Below, one piece after another: positions 5,522-12,134 of a stretch of DNA of 14,478 nucleotides. A program made the position numbers and the translations under genes. The stretch lies in NCBI GenBank assembly GCA_017935525.1, contig JAGBHJ010000110.1, positions 1-14,478 of the forward strand. The letters run 5' to 3'. The DNA is from Clostridia bacterium. Its GTDB lineage: Bacteria; Bacillota; Clostridia; HGM11327. The notes under the pieces were generated by a model. That model was not told the DNA's origin. It was given only the letters and a program-made list of their open reading frames with translations, and did no database searches. Numbering within the stretch: position 1 is the stretch's first letter; every line of letters starts with the position of its first letter.

Positions 5522-6973
5522 ATGAATATAGAAAATATAATTGGACTATGGGGAGATACAGAGCACTTTGATACACAGCTGAATATATTACCCGGTGGCA
5601 AAGTAAACATAAGTCTTGCAGATGTGTGTGAGTATGGAATAAACGCAAAAGCTGTGACGATTGATGACGGAGTAGAGATCAGGAGTGAAAGATTTTCTGC
5701 GAGACTGGTAGAAACGACACGAGAGGGTCAGAGAGTATTGATCGGAAACGGAGTGTTTGACGGCAAAACGGACGAATATACATTTTGGTTCGGGGACAAT
5801 GTTCCCATGGAGCTTGGTTACCATTTTGCGCCAAAGGGTGAACCCGTCTCAATTAACGAGGCTTTCCCGTTAAATATAGATGCGCTGGTTGGTAGCTACG
5901 AGATGAAAAGCCCGTTTTTTGTGGAGATGAATATATTTAATGTTGACGGCAATATGCTTTTGCTGCTCAGCTTTGACAAGAGATCAAAATGGGTTCCTGC
6001 AGGTGTATGGATGGATAATGACAGCATAGTGTGGATGATAAATGATTCCTTGAACCGTAATGTTTTCCGACTTTACCCTGTCGATGGGGGATTTGAGGGT
6101 TATGCTCTGAGGGTAGGACAAAACGGACGAAAAAATGAGGTCAGGTTTGAGAAGATATCGTCCACCCCCGCAGACAGAAACAAGGATCCGATAGCTATAC
6201 CGTTACCCGACAAATCAAGAGAAGAGATACTTAAGGACAACAAGGAGTTTTCTCACGGCGAACCCTACATACAGATGGATTTTGTGTTGGGGGGAGAACT
6301 GCCTCACGAACTGGAAAAATACGGCTTTTCATCATATATCGATGGAAAGCACGGTGACGAGGTAGCGTTTGCCTGTCTTGATTTTATGGGAGATAATTTC
6401 CACCATACAAGCAGCGGTATGCCGGATAGAAACAACCGTGACCTTAAGGGAATTTTGCAGTGGTGCGACGAGTATGGCGGACAGACAAACTGCAGAGGTC
6501 TTTCCATAATGCTGGCAAGCCTTTTGCGTTATAATGGTATAAAGGCACAGCACGTTACTTGCTGTCCCTATGAGGAACCGTTTATGGATTGTCATGTGGT
6601 AGTGGATTGCATTCTTCCCAGCGGAAAGAGAGTTATGCTGGATCCTACGTACAGGGGTTATTTGCTTGATAAGAACGGAGAGTACGTATCCTTACCAAGG
6701 TTGAGGCATTTGCTGATCGACGGCGAGGAACTCAACTTTAATGCCGATGTAAAATACACAGGAAAAGACTCTGATTGGGTAGTTACCATGGATTATTACC
6801 GAGAATATATGTCAAAAAACAGCATCCGCTATTTGCGTGACAGTATCAATGCTGACGGTCGAGACGAGAATGATTGCGTTGTGCTCTATCCGATAGGTTA
6901 CCCCATAGAGGAAGTAGACTATTCCGATGTCCACGTGCTGACCACGGATGAGGATGCATTCTGGAATTTGTGA
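5522..6973 (+). CDS. Transglutaminase-like (papain-fold) domain protein
   Basis: This 483-residue protein ends in a transglutaminase-like domain. The catalytic triad is visible as C324 in GGQTNCRGLSIMLASLLR, H358 in MDCHVVVDCIL and D374 in VMLDPTYRGY, the normal Cys-His-Asp order and spacing. Family members cross-link, deamidate or hydrolyse amide bonds; this substrate is unknown. The N-terminal part appears to hold two related strand-rich units, beginning NIENIIGLWGD (2-12) and NIDALVGSYEM (118-128). There is no signal peptide or membrane span, so a cytosolic role is likely, unlike many bacterial transglutaminase-like proteins. The ATG at 5522 is preferred because AGGAGG lies five bases upstream; in-frame ATGs at 5492 and 5495 lack a binding site. 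A strong terminator follows, so it is transcribed alone. Confidence 0.85.
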   Translation: MNIENIIGLWGDTEHFDTQLNILPGGKVNISLADVCEYGINAKAVTIDDGVEIRSERFSARLVETTREGQRVLIGNGVFDGKTDEYTFWFGDNVPMELGYHFAPKGEPVSINEAFPLNIDALVGSYEMKSPFFVEMNIFNVDGNMLLLLSFDKRSKWVPAGVWMDNDSIVWMINDSLNRNVFRLYPVDGGFEGYALRVGQNGRKNEVRFEKISSTPADRNKDPIAIPLPDKSREEILKDNKEFSHGEPYIQMDFVLGGELPHELEKYGFSSYIDGKHGDEVAFACLDFMGDNFHHTSSGMPDRNNRDLKGILQWCDEYGGQTNCRGLSIMLASLLRYNGIKAQHVTCCPYEEPFMDCHVVVDCILPSGKRVMLDPTYRGYLLDKNGEYVSLPRLRHLLIDGEELNFNADVKYTGKDSDWVVTMDYYREYMSKNSIRYLRDSINADGRDENDCVVLYPIGYPIEEVDYSDVHVLTTDEDAFWNL

Positions 6974-6993
6974 TCAAATGATATAAAAATAGT

Positions 6994-7030
6994 GGCGCAG
7001 GACGGATTTCCTGCGCCGTTTGTTGTTGGA
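6994..7030 (+). terminator. Rho-independent terminator after the transglutaminase-like gene
   Basis: GGCGCAGGA (6994-7002) and TCCTGCGCC (7009-7017) form a perfect 9-bp GC-rich stem with a six-base loop, followed by the U-rich GTTTGTTGTT. It lies 20 bp past the stop at 6973. Confidence 0.9.
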
Positions 7031-7032
7031 GG

Positions 7033-7061
7033 TTGTTTTTTGACGCGGACTGTGGTATAAT
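7033..7061 (+). promoter_or_regulatory. Promoter of rdgB
   Basis: TTGTTT (7033-7038), 17-bp spacer, TATAAT (7056-7061), with TGG forming an extended -10. An overlapping alternative is TTGACG (7039-7045 region) with a downstream TATATT. The start codon of rdgB is 35 bp further on. Confidence 0.65.
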
Positions 7062-7096
7062 TATATTATTATTTGTTAAAAAAGGAACTCTGAACA

Positions 7097-7681
7097 ATGA
7101 AGCTTTTACTTGCTACAAACAACAAGCACAAGGTCAAGGAGATGACCGAAATATTTGCCGATATGGATTACGAGATAATTTCCCCCAAGGACATTGGGCT
7201 GGTGCTGGATGTGGACGAAAACGGCACCACCTTTGCAGAAAACGCCATGATAAAGGCAAAGGCGTTTTGCGAGGCGTCGGGATATGCAGCTCTTGCTGAC
7301 GACTCCGGGCTGGTGGTGGAATGCCTTGGCGGTGAGCCGGGAGTGTATTCTGCCAGATACGGCGGCGAAGGGCTTGACGATGCAGGCAGAACGCAGCTTT
7401 TGCTGAAGAACATGGAGGGCAAGACGGACCGCAGGGCGGCGTTTGTATGCGCCATTGCAATGGTCTTCCCCGACGGCAGACTGCTGACGGCAGAGGGTGA
7501 GTGCAGGGGCAATATTGCGCAAAAGGCGTATTCCTCCCAGGGCTTTGGATACGACCCCGTGTTTGTGCCTGAGGGCTTTGACAAGACCTTTACAGAGCTT
7601 GGGGCAGAGATAAAGAATCCTATAAGCCACAGAGGCAGGGCGCTTGCCGAATTAAAGAAAAAGCTGGAAAAATTGGCATAA
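7097..7681 (+). CDS. rdgB: XTP/dITP diphosphatase (RdgB/HAM1 family)
   Basis: This 194-residue enzyme hydrolyses non-canonical purine triphosphates (XTP, dITP, ITP) to monophosphate and pyrophosphate, keeping deaminated purines out of DNA and RNA. Family motifs are all present and in order: the nucleotide-binding ATNNKHKVKE (6-15), TFAENAMIKAKA (45-56), metal/catalytic LADDSGL (66-72), PGVYSARYGG (81-90), GFGYDPVF (149-156) and base-contacting ISHRGRAL (176-183). Length is typical. The ATG at 7097 follows AAGGAAC, a moderate ribosome binding site. It is followed by a YfcE-type phosphoesterase gene, the same order as B. subtilis ysnA-ysnB, although here a separate consensus promoter lies between them. 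Confidence 0.97.
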   Translation: MKLLLATNNKHKVKEMTEIFADMDYEIISPKDIGLVLDVDENGTTFAENAMIKAKAFCEASGYAALADDSGLVVECLGGEPGVYSARYGGEGLDDAGRTQLLLKNMEGKTDRRAAFVCAIAMVFPDGRLLTAEGECRGNIAQKAYSSQGFGYDPVFVPEGFDKTFTELGAEIKNPISHRGRALAELKKKLEKLA

Positions 7682-7697
7682 AACAACTGATGATTGC

Positions 7698-7726
7698 TTG
7701 ACATTCGCGATGATCGGGGATATAAT
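7698..7726 (+). promoter_or_regulatory. Consensus sigma-A promoter before the phosphoesterase gene
   Basis: TTGACA (7698-7703), 17-bp spacer, TATAAT (7721-7726): both boxes perfect. It lets the phosphoesterase, and possibly the sporulation genes beyond, be expressed independently of rdgB. Confidence 0.9.
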
Positions 7727-7753
7727 ATGTAAACAAAGGGTGGAGGCGTAGCA

Positions 7754-8233
7754 TTGAAAATAGTAGTCATAAGCGATACCCACGGCGATATGTCCTGGTG
7801 GGAAGGCTTAAAGCCCGTGATAATGAGTGCGGACTGTCTGTTCCACCTTGGGGATGGGGCAAGAGAGGCGGAAAAGATACAAGAGCTTACGGGTAAGCCC
7901 GTGTATTGCGTCAAAGGGAATTGTGATATTGCCTGCGGTGCCTCAAGCGAGGAGGAGGTCACCCTTGGCGGCAAGAGAATATTTGCCTGCCACGGCAACA
8001 GATACCGCGTGGAAACGGATCTTTACGCCATATCTGCGGCGGCAAGGTCAAGAGAGGCTGATATTTGTCTTTATGGGCATACCCACGTTGCCGACATCAC
8101 AAATTATTACGGGGTGTGGTTTGTAAACCCCGGCAGCTTGTCAAGACCGAGAGGCTTTGACAGGCGCAAGACCTACGCTGTGCTGGAAACAGACATAAAC
8201 GGGGATCTGATCCCTTCCATATATACTATATAG
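7754..8233 (+). CDS. YfcE/MJ0936-family metallophosphoesterase
   Basis: This 159-residue calcineurin-like phosphodiesterase has a complete two-metal site: D8 and H10 in ISDTHGD, D34 in HLGDG, N56 in KGNCD, H80 in ACHGNRY, and H109 and H111 in GHTHVAD. Family members (E. coli YfcE, M. jannaschii MJ0936, B. subtilis YsnB) hydrolyse simple phosphodiesters in vitro; the physiological substrate is unclear. The protein is cytosolic and of usual length. The start is TTG at 7754, supported by GGTGGAGG eight bases upstream and by the family's N terminus KIVVISDTH beginning at once. It lies 72 bp after rdgB, a conserved pairing in Firmicutes. No terminator is seen before yqfC. Confidence 0.93.
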   Translation: MKIVVISDTHGDMSWWEGLKPVIMSADCLFHLGDGAREAEKIQELTGKPVYCVKGNCDIACGASSEEEVTLGGKRIFACHGNRYRVETDLYAISAAARSREADICLYGHTHVADITNYYGVWFVNPGSLSRPRGFDRRKTYAVLETDINGDLIPSIYTI

Positions 8234-8253
8234 TTTTATTTTGCTTCTGCGGG

Positions 8254-8261
8254 CATATAAT
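8254..8261 (+). promoter_or_regulatory. Possible sigma-E-like -10 element before yqfC
   Basis: CATATAAT lies 35 bp before the yqfC start and resembles the sporulation sigma-E -10 (CATACANT type). No matching -35 is clear at the right distance, and no sigma-A -35 either. The assignment rests on this one box plus the known sigma-E control of yqfC-yqfD in B. subtilis. Confidence 0.3.
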
Positions 8262-8296
8262 ATATAAAGTATATTATTGCAAGGGCAGGTGCACAG

Positions 8297-8572
8297 ATGA
8301 ATCGATTACGTCGTTGGGTCGGCAAGGCATCGGAAAAAATGGGTGTTCCCCCACAGATTGCCAGCTTGGAGCCAAGGATCACCATGCTGGGTATTAACGA
8401 GTTGGTGATAGAAAATCACAAGGGGCTGATAGAGTATTCCCCAGAGGTGGTAAGAATAAAGACGTCCCTGGGAGTGATCGCCGTTGACGGCAGCGGAATG
8501 CTGCTGGACCTGATGAATTCCGATACGGTGGCAATTTCCGGCAAGATATACCATGTTATGACGATCAAGTAG
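8297..8572 (+). CDS. yqfC: Sporulation protein YqfC (YabP/YqfC family)
   Basis: This 91-residue protein is in the YabP/YqfC family of small sporulation proteins. It has the expected strand-rich core, with ITMLGINELVIENHKGLIEY (28-47), VVRIKTSLGVIAVDGSG (51-67) and VAISGKIYHVMTIK at the C terminus, and the usual length. In B. subtilis yqfC is expressed in the mother cell during sporulation, but its biochemical role is unknown. It is 12 bp upstream of yqfD and heads the yqfC-yqfD-phoH cluster. The ATG at 8297 has only a weak binding site (AGGT), which may mean low or regulated translation. Its presence suggests the organism sporulates or descends from a sporulating lineage. Confidence 0.93.
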   Translation: MNRLRRWVGKASEKMGVPPQIASLEPRITMLGINELVIENHKGLIEYSPEVVRIKTSLGVIAVDGSGMLLDLMNSDTVAISGKIYHVMTIK

Positions 8573-8584
8573 GGTGGTGATATT

Positions 8585-9814
8585 ATGCTGGAGGGATACT
8601 TTAAGGGTATGCTGATGATAAGCGTCGAGGGCAGTAACCTGGAACGCTTTATAAACAGATGTAACGCCAAGGGCATCACTCTGTATAACGTTGCAAGGCA
8701 GAGGTACGACATGATGCTTTGCAGTATAGATCTGGACAATTTTAAGACAGTAGCGGCGGTCAACCGTGAGCTTAAGTGCAGAATACGGGTAAAAAGGCGG
8801 TACGGACTCAAGTTTTTGCTGAACAGACTCAGCAGACGCAAGGCATTTGTGGTGGGGGCGGCAATGTTCGTCATATTTCTGACGGTGCTGTCGTCATCCA
8901 TATGGCGGATAGACGTCAGCGGAGCCGACAGACTGCAGGTGACACAGATACTCAAGGTTCTTGAGGACAACGGCGCAGGGGTTGGCGTTTTTAAGACGCG
9001 GTGCGACACCAAGGCGCTGGAGCTTGCAATCAAAAAGGAGCTGGATGACGTTGAATGGGTCATAGTGGAGCTTAAGGGCGTGGTGATGGACGTCCGTGTT
9101 ATAGAGTCTGTGGAGGCCATTCCCAGAGAGGATACTGCTCCCGCAAGCCTTGTGGCAGAGGTTGAGGCGGAGATACTTAAGATAAATCCGTTGCGAGGTG
9201 ACCCCATGGTAAAGGTGGGGGACATAGTTAGCCCCGGGCAGGTGCTTCTTAACGGACTGTTTGACAGAATGGCGGAGGAAAATTACTACAAGCTGGAAAA
9301 TGCTTCGGGGCTTGTGCGGGCAAGGGTTAGATACAGCGGTACGGCGTCCCTTTGTCTGGATGATATCGATCACCGCTTTTTTACAGGCAGGGAAAAGACC
9401 GTTTGCACTGTAAAGCTGTTTGGCGTGGAGCTGGGGCAAAAACGCTCCGTTGAATTTGAAAATTATACTGTGGAAACAGAGGAATACAAGCTTTTCAGCC
9501 GCGGCGCGTTGTTTCCCATATACGGATACAGACGTGTATATAAGGAATATCGCCCATTGACAGCGGAGGAGATATATTCCCTTGGGCAGGAGAAAATACT
9601 TACCATGGCGTATAACGACGCCAACCGACTGATACCCATTGAGGCAGAAACGGAGACCCAATCCACGGAATACATATACAATGAAGTGACCCGTGTGCTG
9701 ACTGCAAACACCACGGTGACTGTAATACACAATATAGGCGTCAAGCGTCTGTTTACGGATGAAGAAATAGCTGCCATAGAGCAGAAATACCAAGGAAAAA
9801 AGGAGCAACAATGA
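8585..9814 (+). CDS. yqfD: Sporulation protein YqfD
   Basis: This 409-residue protein matches YqfD: a short N-terminal region with GNLERF-like content (SNLERFINRCNAKGI, 17-31), a basic stretch RVKRRYG (68-74), one membrane span at about 87-107, then the family's strongly conserved junction SIWRIDVSGADRL (105-117) and a large domain presumed outside the membrane. YqfD is required for efficient sporulation in B. subtilis, in the mother-cell programme; its mechanism is not known. The ATG at 8585 follows GGGTGGTGAT, 12 bp after yqfC. The 3' end overlaps phoH by four bases (ATGA), indicating translational coupling. Confidence 0.93.
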   Translation: MLEGYFKGMLMISVEGSNLERFINRCNAKGITLYNVARQRYDMMLCSIDLDNFKTVAAVNRELKCRIRVKRRYGLKFLLNRLSRRKAFVVGAAMFVIFLTVLSSSIWRIDVSGADRLQVTQILKVLEDNGAGVGVFKTRCDTKALELAIKKELDDVEWVIVELKGVVMDVRVIESVEAIPREDTAPASLVAEVEAEILKINPLRGDPMVKVGDIVSPGQVLLNGLFDRMAEENYYKLENASGLVRARVRYSGTASLCLDDIDHRFFTGREKTVCTVKLFGVELGQKRSVEFENYTVETEEYKLFSRGALFPIYGYRRVYKEYRPLTAEEIYSLGQEKILTMAYNDANRLIPIEAETETQSTEYIYNEVTRVLTANTTVTVIHNIGVKRLFTDEEIAAIEQKYQGKKEQQ

Positions 9815-10788
9815 CAGAGGAGATCAATAAGGAGATATTGTCGAGAAATATAGAGGTAAACCAGAGTCTGATCCAGGAGCTTTTTGGCGGATTGGATGAA
9901 AATGCCAAGGCGATAGAGGAGCTGACGGGTGTGACCCTTTTGCAAAAGAGTGACTCCATACAGCTCAACGGTGACGAAAAGCAGCTGGATATTGCTCAAA
10001 AGGTGGTTGAAAACCTCATTGACATGATAGAAAAGGGAGAGTTTGTTGACCGAGGCAGGGTAAACTACGTTTACCACCTGATATGCGACGAAAATACGGA
10101 GAATATGAACAAGATACTCTCCGACGTTATATTCGTCAACTGCAAGGGTCAGCCCATACGTTGCAAAACGGCGGGCCAGCGCAGATATGTAAATGCCATG
10201 AAGAACAACGACATCGTGTTTGGAATTGGTCCTGCGGGTACGGGTAAGACGTACCTTGCAATGGCGATGGCTGTCAGCGCCTTTAAGAAAAAGGAGATAG
10301 AAAAGATAATCCTCACTCGCCCTGCGGTAGAGGCGGGTGAAAAATTGGGATTTTTGCCCGGTGACCTTAAGATGAAGGTCGACCCGTATCTGCGTCCGCT
10401 GTACGACGCCCTCAACGACCTTATGGGCTACGAAACATACACCAAGCTGATAGAAAAGGAAGCTATTGAGATCGCGCCCCTTGCGTATATGCGCGGAAGA
10501 ACATTGAACAACGCCTACATCATACTTGACGAGGCGCAGAATACCACACGCGAGCAGATGAAGATGCTGCTTACCCGTACGGGTGTAAATTCCAAGGTGG
10601 TGGTAAACGGCGATACCAAGCAGCTTGACCTGCCCGAGGGCAAACGCTCGGGACTTATTGACGCGGAGCACGTTTTGCGCGGAGTGGACGGCATAGAGTT
10701 TGTGTACTTTACCCCTGCGGACGTGGTAAGACACGAGCTGGTAATAAAGATAATAAAGGCATACGAAAAAGCGGAAAAGAAGTCCTGA
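9811..10788 (+). CDS. phoH: PhoH-family ATPase (PhoH/YbeZ type)
   Basis: This 325-residue protein is a cytosolic P-loop ATPase of the PhoH family. The N-terminal ~110 residues resemble a KH-like nucleic-acid-binding region (SDSIQLNGDEKQLDIAQKVV). The ATPase part has Walker A GPAGTGKT (140-147), ILTRPAVEAGEKLGFLPGD (167-185), Walker B with YIILDEAQN (236-244), and NGDTKQLDLP (266-275). PhoH proteins are linked to RNA metabolism and often lie beside the endoribonuclease gene ybeY. The start overlaps the yqfD stop by four bases and has AAGGAG seven bases upstream. A strong terminator follows 39 bp after the stop, so the usual downstream pgpH/yqfF and ybeY genes are not part of this unit. Confidence 0.96.
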   Translation: MTEEINKEILSRNIEVNQSLIQELFGGLDENAKAIEELTGVTLLQKSDSIQLNGDEKQLDIAQKVVENLIDMIEKGEFVDRGRVNYVYHLICDENTENMNKILSDVIFVNCKGQPIRCKTAGQRRYVNAMKNNDIVFGIGPAGTGKTYLAMAMAVSAFKKKEIEKIILTRPAVEAGEKLGFLPGDLKMKVDPYLRPLYDALNDLMGYETYTKLIEKEAIEIAPLAYMRGRTLNNAYIILDEAQNTTREQMKMLLTRTGVNSKVVVNGDTKQLDLPEGKRSGLIDAEHVLRGVDGIEFVYFTPADVVRHELVIKIIKAYEKAEKKS

Positions 10789-10826
10789 GGTATTGCAGAA
10801 GACAGCAAAGTTGTTAATTGATGATA

Positions 10827-10858
10827 AGGAGCGAACACAGTTCGCTCCTGTTGTTTTT
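10827..10858 (+). terminator. Rho-independent terminator of the yqfC-yqfD-phoH unit
   Basis: AGGAGCGAAC and GTTCGCTCCT form a perfect 10-bp stem (10827-10836, 10840-10849) with a three-base ACA loop, followed by GTTGTTTTT. It ends the phoH operon firmly. Confidence 0.93.
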
Positions 10859-10876
10859 ACGCATAATTCGGGACCT

Positions 10877-11104
10877 TTGGGAGAGCGTGAAAAAGGGCTT
10901 GGACCGTCGGGGACGCTGGTCCGGAACGATCAACACATTTCGTACGAACCTCGGTAGGGGCTTGCCTGCGGTCGCCCGCGGGCGTTCAAAGAACGCCCCT
11001 ACGGATATACGAACGTAGAATTCAGCACAGATGTTCTTTTGGCTCTCCCTTGGGGAAAGGACAGAGGCTTGCCTATTGGGAGAGCGTGAAAAAGGGCTTG
11101 GACC
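10877..11104. repeat. Composite block of interspersed repeats, no gene
   Basis: A 29-bp sequence is repeated exactly at 10877-10905 and 11076-11104 and bounds the block; each copy begins TTGGGAGAGC and ends GGGCTTGGACC. Between them lie GGACC/GGTCC arms (10901-10905 and about 10918-10922), the palindrome TTCGTACGAA (10939-10948), a larger palindromic element at 10954-11002, and GCTCTCCC (11042-11049) facing GGGAGAGC (11078-11085). No reading frame here has a ribosome binding site or family features. It looks like layered remnants of small palindromic elements rather than coding DNA. Confidence 0.75.
10954..11002. repeat. GTAGGGGC...GCCCCTAC palindromic element
   Basis: Terminal arms GTAGGGGC (10954-10961) and GCCCCTAC (10995-11002) enclose a perfect palindrome GCCCGCGGGC (10974-10983) and a hairpin GGGCGTTC-AAA-GAACGCCC (10980-10998). 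The inner and outer pairings compete for the same bases. I recall similar GCGGGCGTTCAAAGAACGCC sequences scattered in gut Clostridia genomes; copy number here cannot be known from one window. Confidence 0.7.
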
Positions 11105-11175
11105 ATCGAGCTCCTATACTTAATGATAAATAAAAATATCTTTACAAAAAAACAGCAGATTATGCTAAAAACCTA

Positions 11176-11204
11176 TTGACATTTGAGATACACTATGCTA
11201 TAAT
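11176..11204 (+). promoter_or_regulatory. Consensus sigma-A promoter of the small membrane protein gene
   Basis: TTGACA (11176-11181), 17-bp spacer, TATAAT (11199-11204), both boxes perfect. Transcription should start near 11211. A TTG codon within the -35 is in frame with the gene but cannot be its start. Confidence 0.9.
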
Positions 11205-11215
11205 GAAAATACCGA

Positions 11216-11233
11216 GAATGTATTCGTACATTC
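11216..11233 (+). other. 5' leader hairpin with UUCG loop
   Basis: GAATGTA (11216-11222) pairs with TACATTC (11227-11233) around TTCG. It lies at the very 5' end of the inferred transcript, where it could protect the mRNA or act as a small operator. It ends 15 bases before the ribosome binding site, so it should not block translation. Confidence 0.5.
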
Positions 11234-11262
11234 GGAATAAAGATATTAAGGAGGGTATTTTC

Positions 11263-11718
11263 GTGAAGGTAAAAACGGCTATTTCAAAATTTTTTGGATT
11301 TTTGGTGGAAAAAAGAGCAGGTATCATAAAGCTTGTGGGTATATTTGTGATAGCGGCGATCGTAAATCAATTCCTTTTTTGGGGCGCAGTATGGGGTGTC
11401 CTCGACTTTATCCACTACTGTGACGATACTTCTGTGCCGCACCTGCTGGGGTATGAGACAAGAGTTATGGAAGGAATGAGTGAATCTGAAGTAATTGTAA
11501 CCGTCAGTCAGAAAAATTCTGCGGTTTTGGATTCACGGCAGGAGGATGGACACAAGGTCCTCTATCTTGACGCAACAAAGCGTTGTAAGCAGTGGGCGTC
11601 GGGCATCAATTACTATCTGAATTACAGGGATAAAGCAGTAAGGGTCGAGTTTGATGATGAGGGTCACGTAATATCGATCCAACTGGCGGACTGTGATGAG
11701 GTTGGGATAAATTTCTGA
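11263..11718 (+). CDS. Small single-span membrane protein, possible BamE/SmpA-like domain
   Basis: This 151-residue protein has a basic N terminus, one membrane span at about 21-45 (IIKLVGIFVIAAIVNQFLFW and beyond) and a C-terminal domain of about 100 residues likely outside the cell. The domain begins RVMEGMSESEVIVTVSQ (67-83), continues with KVLYLD (98-103) and ends AVRVEFDDEGHVISIQL (125-141). The order GMSExEV, then a Tyr-rich strand, then VxFDxxGxV is reminiscent of SmpA/OmlA (BamE-like) domains, but similarity is too weak to assert. The start is GTG at 11263, chosen because AAGGAGG lies eight bases upstream and the promoter excludes earlier starts. It stands alone between its own promoter and terminator. 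Function unknown. Confidence 0.7.
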   Translation: MKVKTAISKFFGFLVEKRAGIIKLVGIFVIAAIVNQFLFWGAVWGVLDFIHYCDDTSVPHLLGYETRVMEGMSESEVIVTVSQKNSAVLDSRQEDGHKVLYLDATKRCKQWASGINYYLNYRDKAVRVEFDDEGHVISIQLADCDEVGINF

Positions 11719-11738
11719 CGGGAATAAAGTAAATGTTC

Positions 11739-11767
11739 AGACGGAGAATTAGTTCTCCGTCTTTTTT
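11739..11767 (+). terminator. Rho-independent terminator after the small membrane protein gene
   Basis: AGACGGAGAA (11739-11748) and TTCTCCGTCT (11753-11762) form a perfect 10-bp stem with loop TTAG, followed by a T tract. It separates this gene from the next promoter by only ten bases. Confidence 0.95.
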
Positions 11768-11776
11768 ATTTACCCC

Positions 11777-11805
11777 TTGACAAATATCGACAAATGTGCT
11801 ATAAT
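11777..11805 (+). promoter_or_regulatory. Consensus sigma-A promoter of the abrB-like/ynbB/pnuC cluster
   Basis: TTGACA (11777-11782), 17-bp spacer, TATAAT (11800-11805), both perfect. GACAAAT occurs twice, at 11779-11785 and 11789-11795, exactly one helical turn apart across the -35 and spacer, so it may be an operator. Downstream, GGAAAA (11817-11822) faces TTTTCC (11830-11835) in the leader. Confidence 0.88.
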
Positions 11806-11858
11806 TCCTACTTGTGGGAAAAGTGTGAATTTTCCTCAATACAACGGAGGTGGATCTG

Positions 11859-12134
11859 TTGGCGAATAAGCATTTGTTAGGTAAGCACAGAGGTGCAGGC
11901 TCTGCCATACCGTCGGGAAAGCATATCTTCGGTACGGTAAAGGTGGGGGATAAGGGTCAGATAGTGATCCCAAAGGAGGCAAGAGAGATCTTCGGCATCA
12001 AGCCGGGGGACACTCTTTTGGTGCTGGGCAATGACGACAAGGGCATAATCGTCACACGCCCCGAGGTTATAAACGATATTGCCATGAGAATACTTGATAG
12101 TGAAAGCGAAGAGGAGATGGATGACAATGAATGA
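11859..12134 (+). CDS. AbrB/SpoVT-family DNA-binding regulator
   Basis: This 91-residue protein contains a SpoVT-AbrB swapped-hairpin DNA-binding domain at about 24-68: FGTVKVGDKGQIVIPKEAREIFGIKPGDTLLVLG, here split as GDKGQIVIPKEAREIFGI (30-47) and KPGDTLLVLG (48-57). The motif GQIVIPKExRxxFGIKPGD is diagnostic. A basic N-terminal tail (MANKHLLGKHRGAG) precedes it, and an acidic tail (SESEEEMDDNE) follows. The TTG at 11859 is preferred because GGAGG (11846-11850) sits eight bases upstream; the in-frame GTG at 11850 overlaps that site. Such proteins act as transition-state regulators or antitoxins. No toxin gene follows; instead it overlaps the YnbB-like gene by 14 bases, so it may regulate that operon, including itself. 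Confidence 0.85.
   Translation: MANKHLLGKHRGAGSAIPSGKHIFGTVKVGDKGQIVIPKEAREIFGIKPGDTLLVLGNDDKGIIVTRPEVINDIAMRILDSESEEEMDDNE

Noticed and set aside
7687..7701. Possible fourth TCAA-N7-TTGA operator at the phosphoesterase promoter
   Set aside because: Only the right half matches (ATTGCTTGA); the left half reads CTGA, and the match partly reflects the consensus -35 TTGACA.
9463..10734. Long minus-strand reading frame of 423 codons
   Set aside because: It is antisense to yqfD and phoH, both confidently identified on the plus strand, and its product shows no family features.
10818..11018. Short plus-strand frame of 66 codons across the phoH terminator and repeat block
   Set aside because: It begins inside a terminator hairpin and runs through palindromic repeats; the composition is that of repeats, not of a gene.
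10877..11104. CRISPR array
   Set aside because: There are only two copies of the 29-mer, 170 bp apart with palindromic elements between, and no regular spacers.
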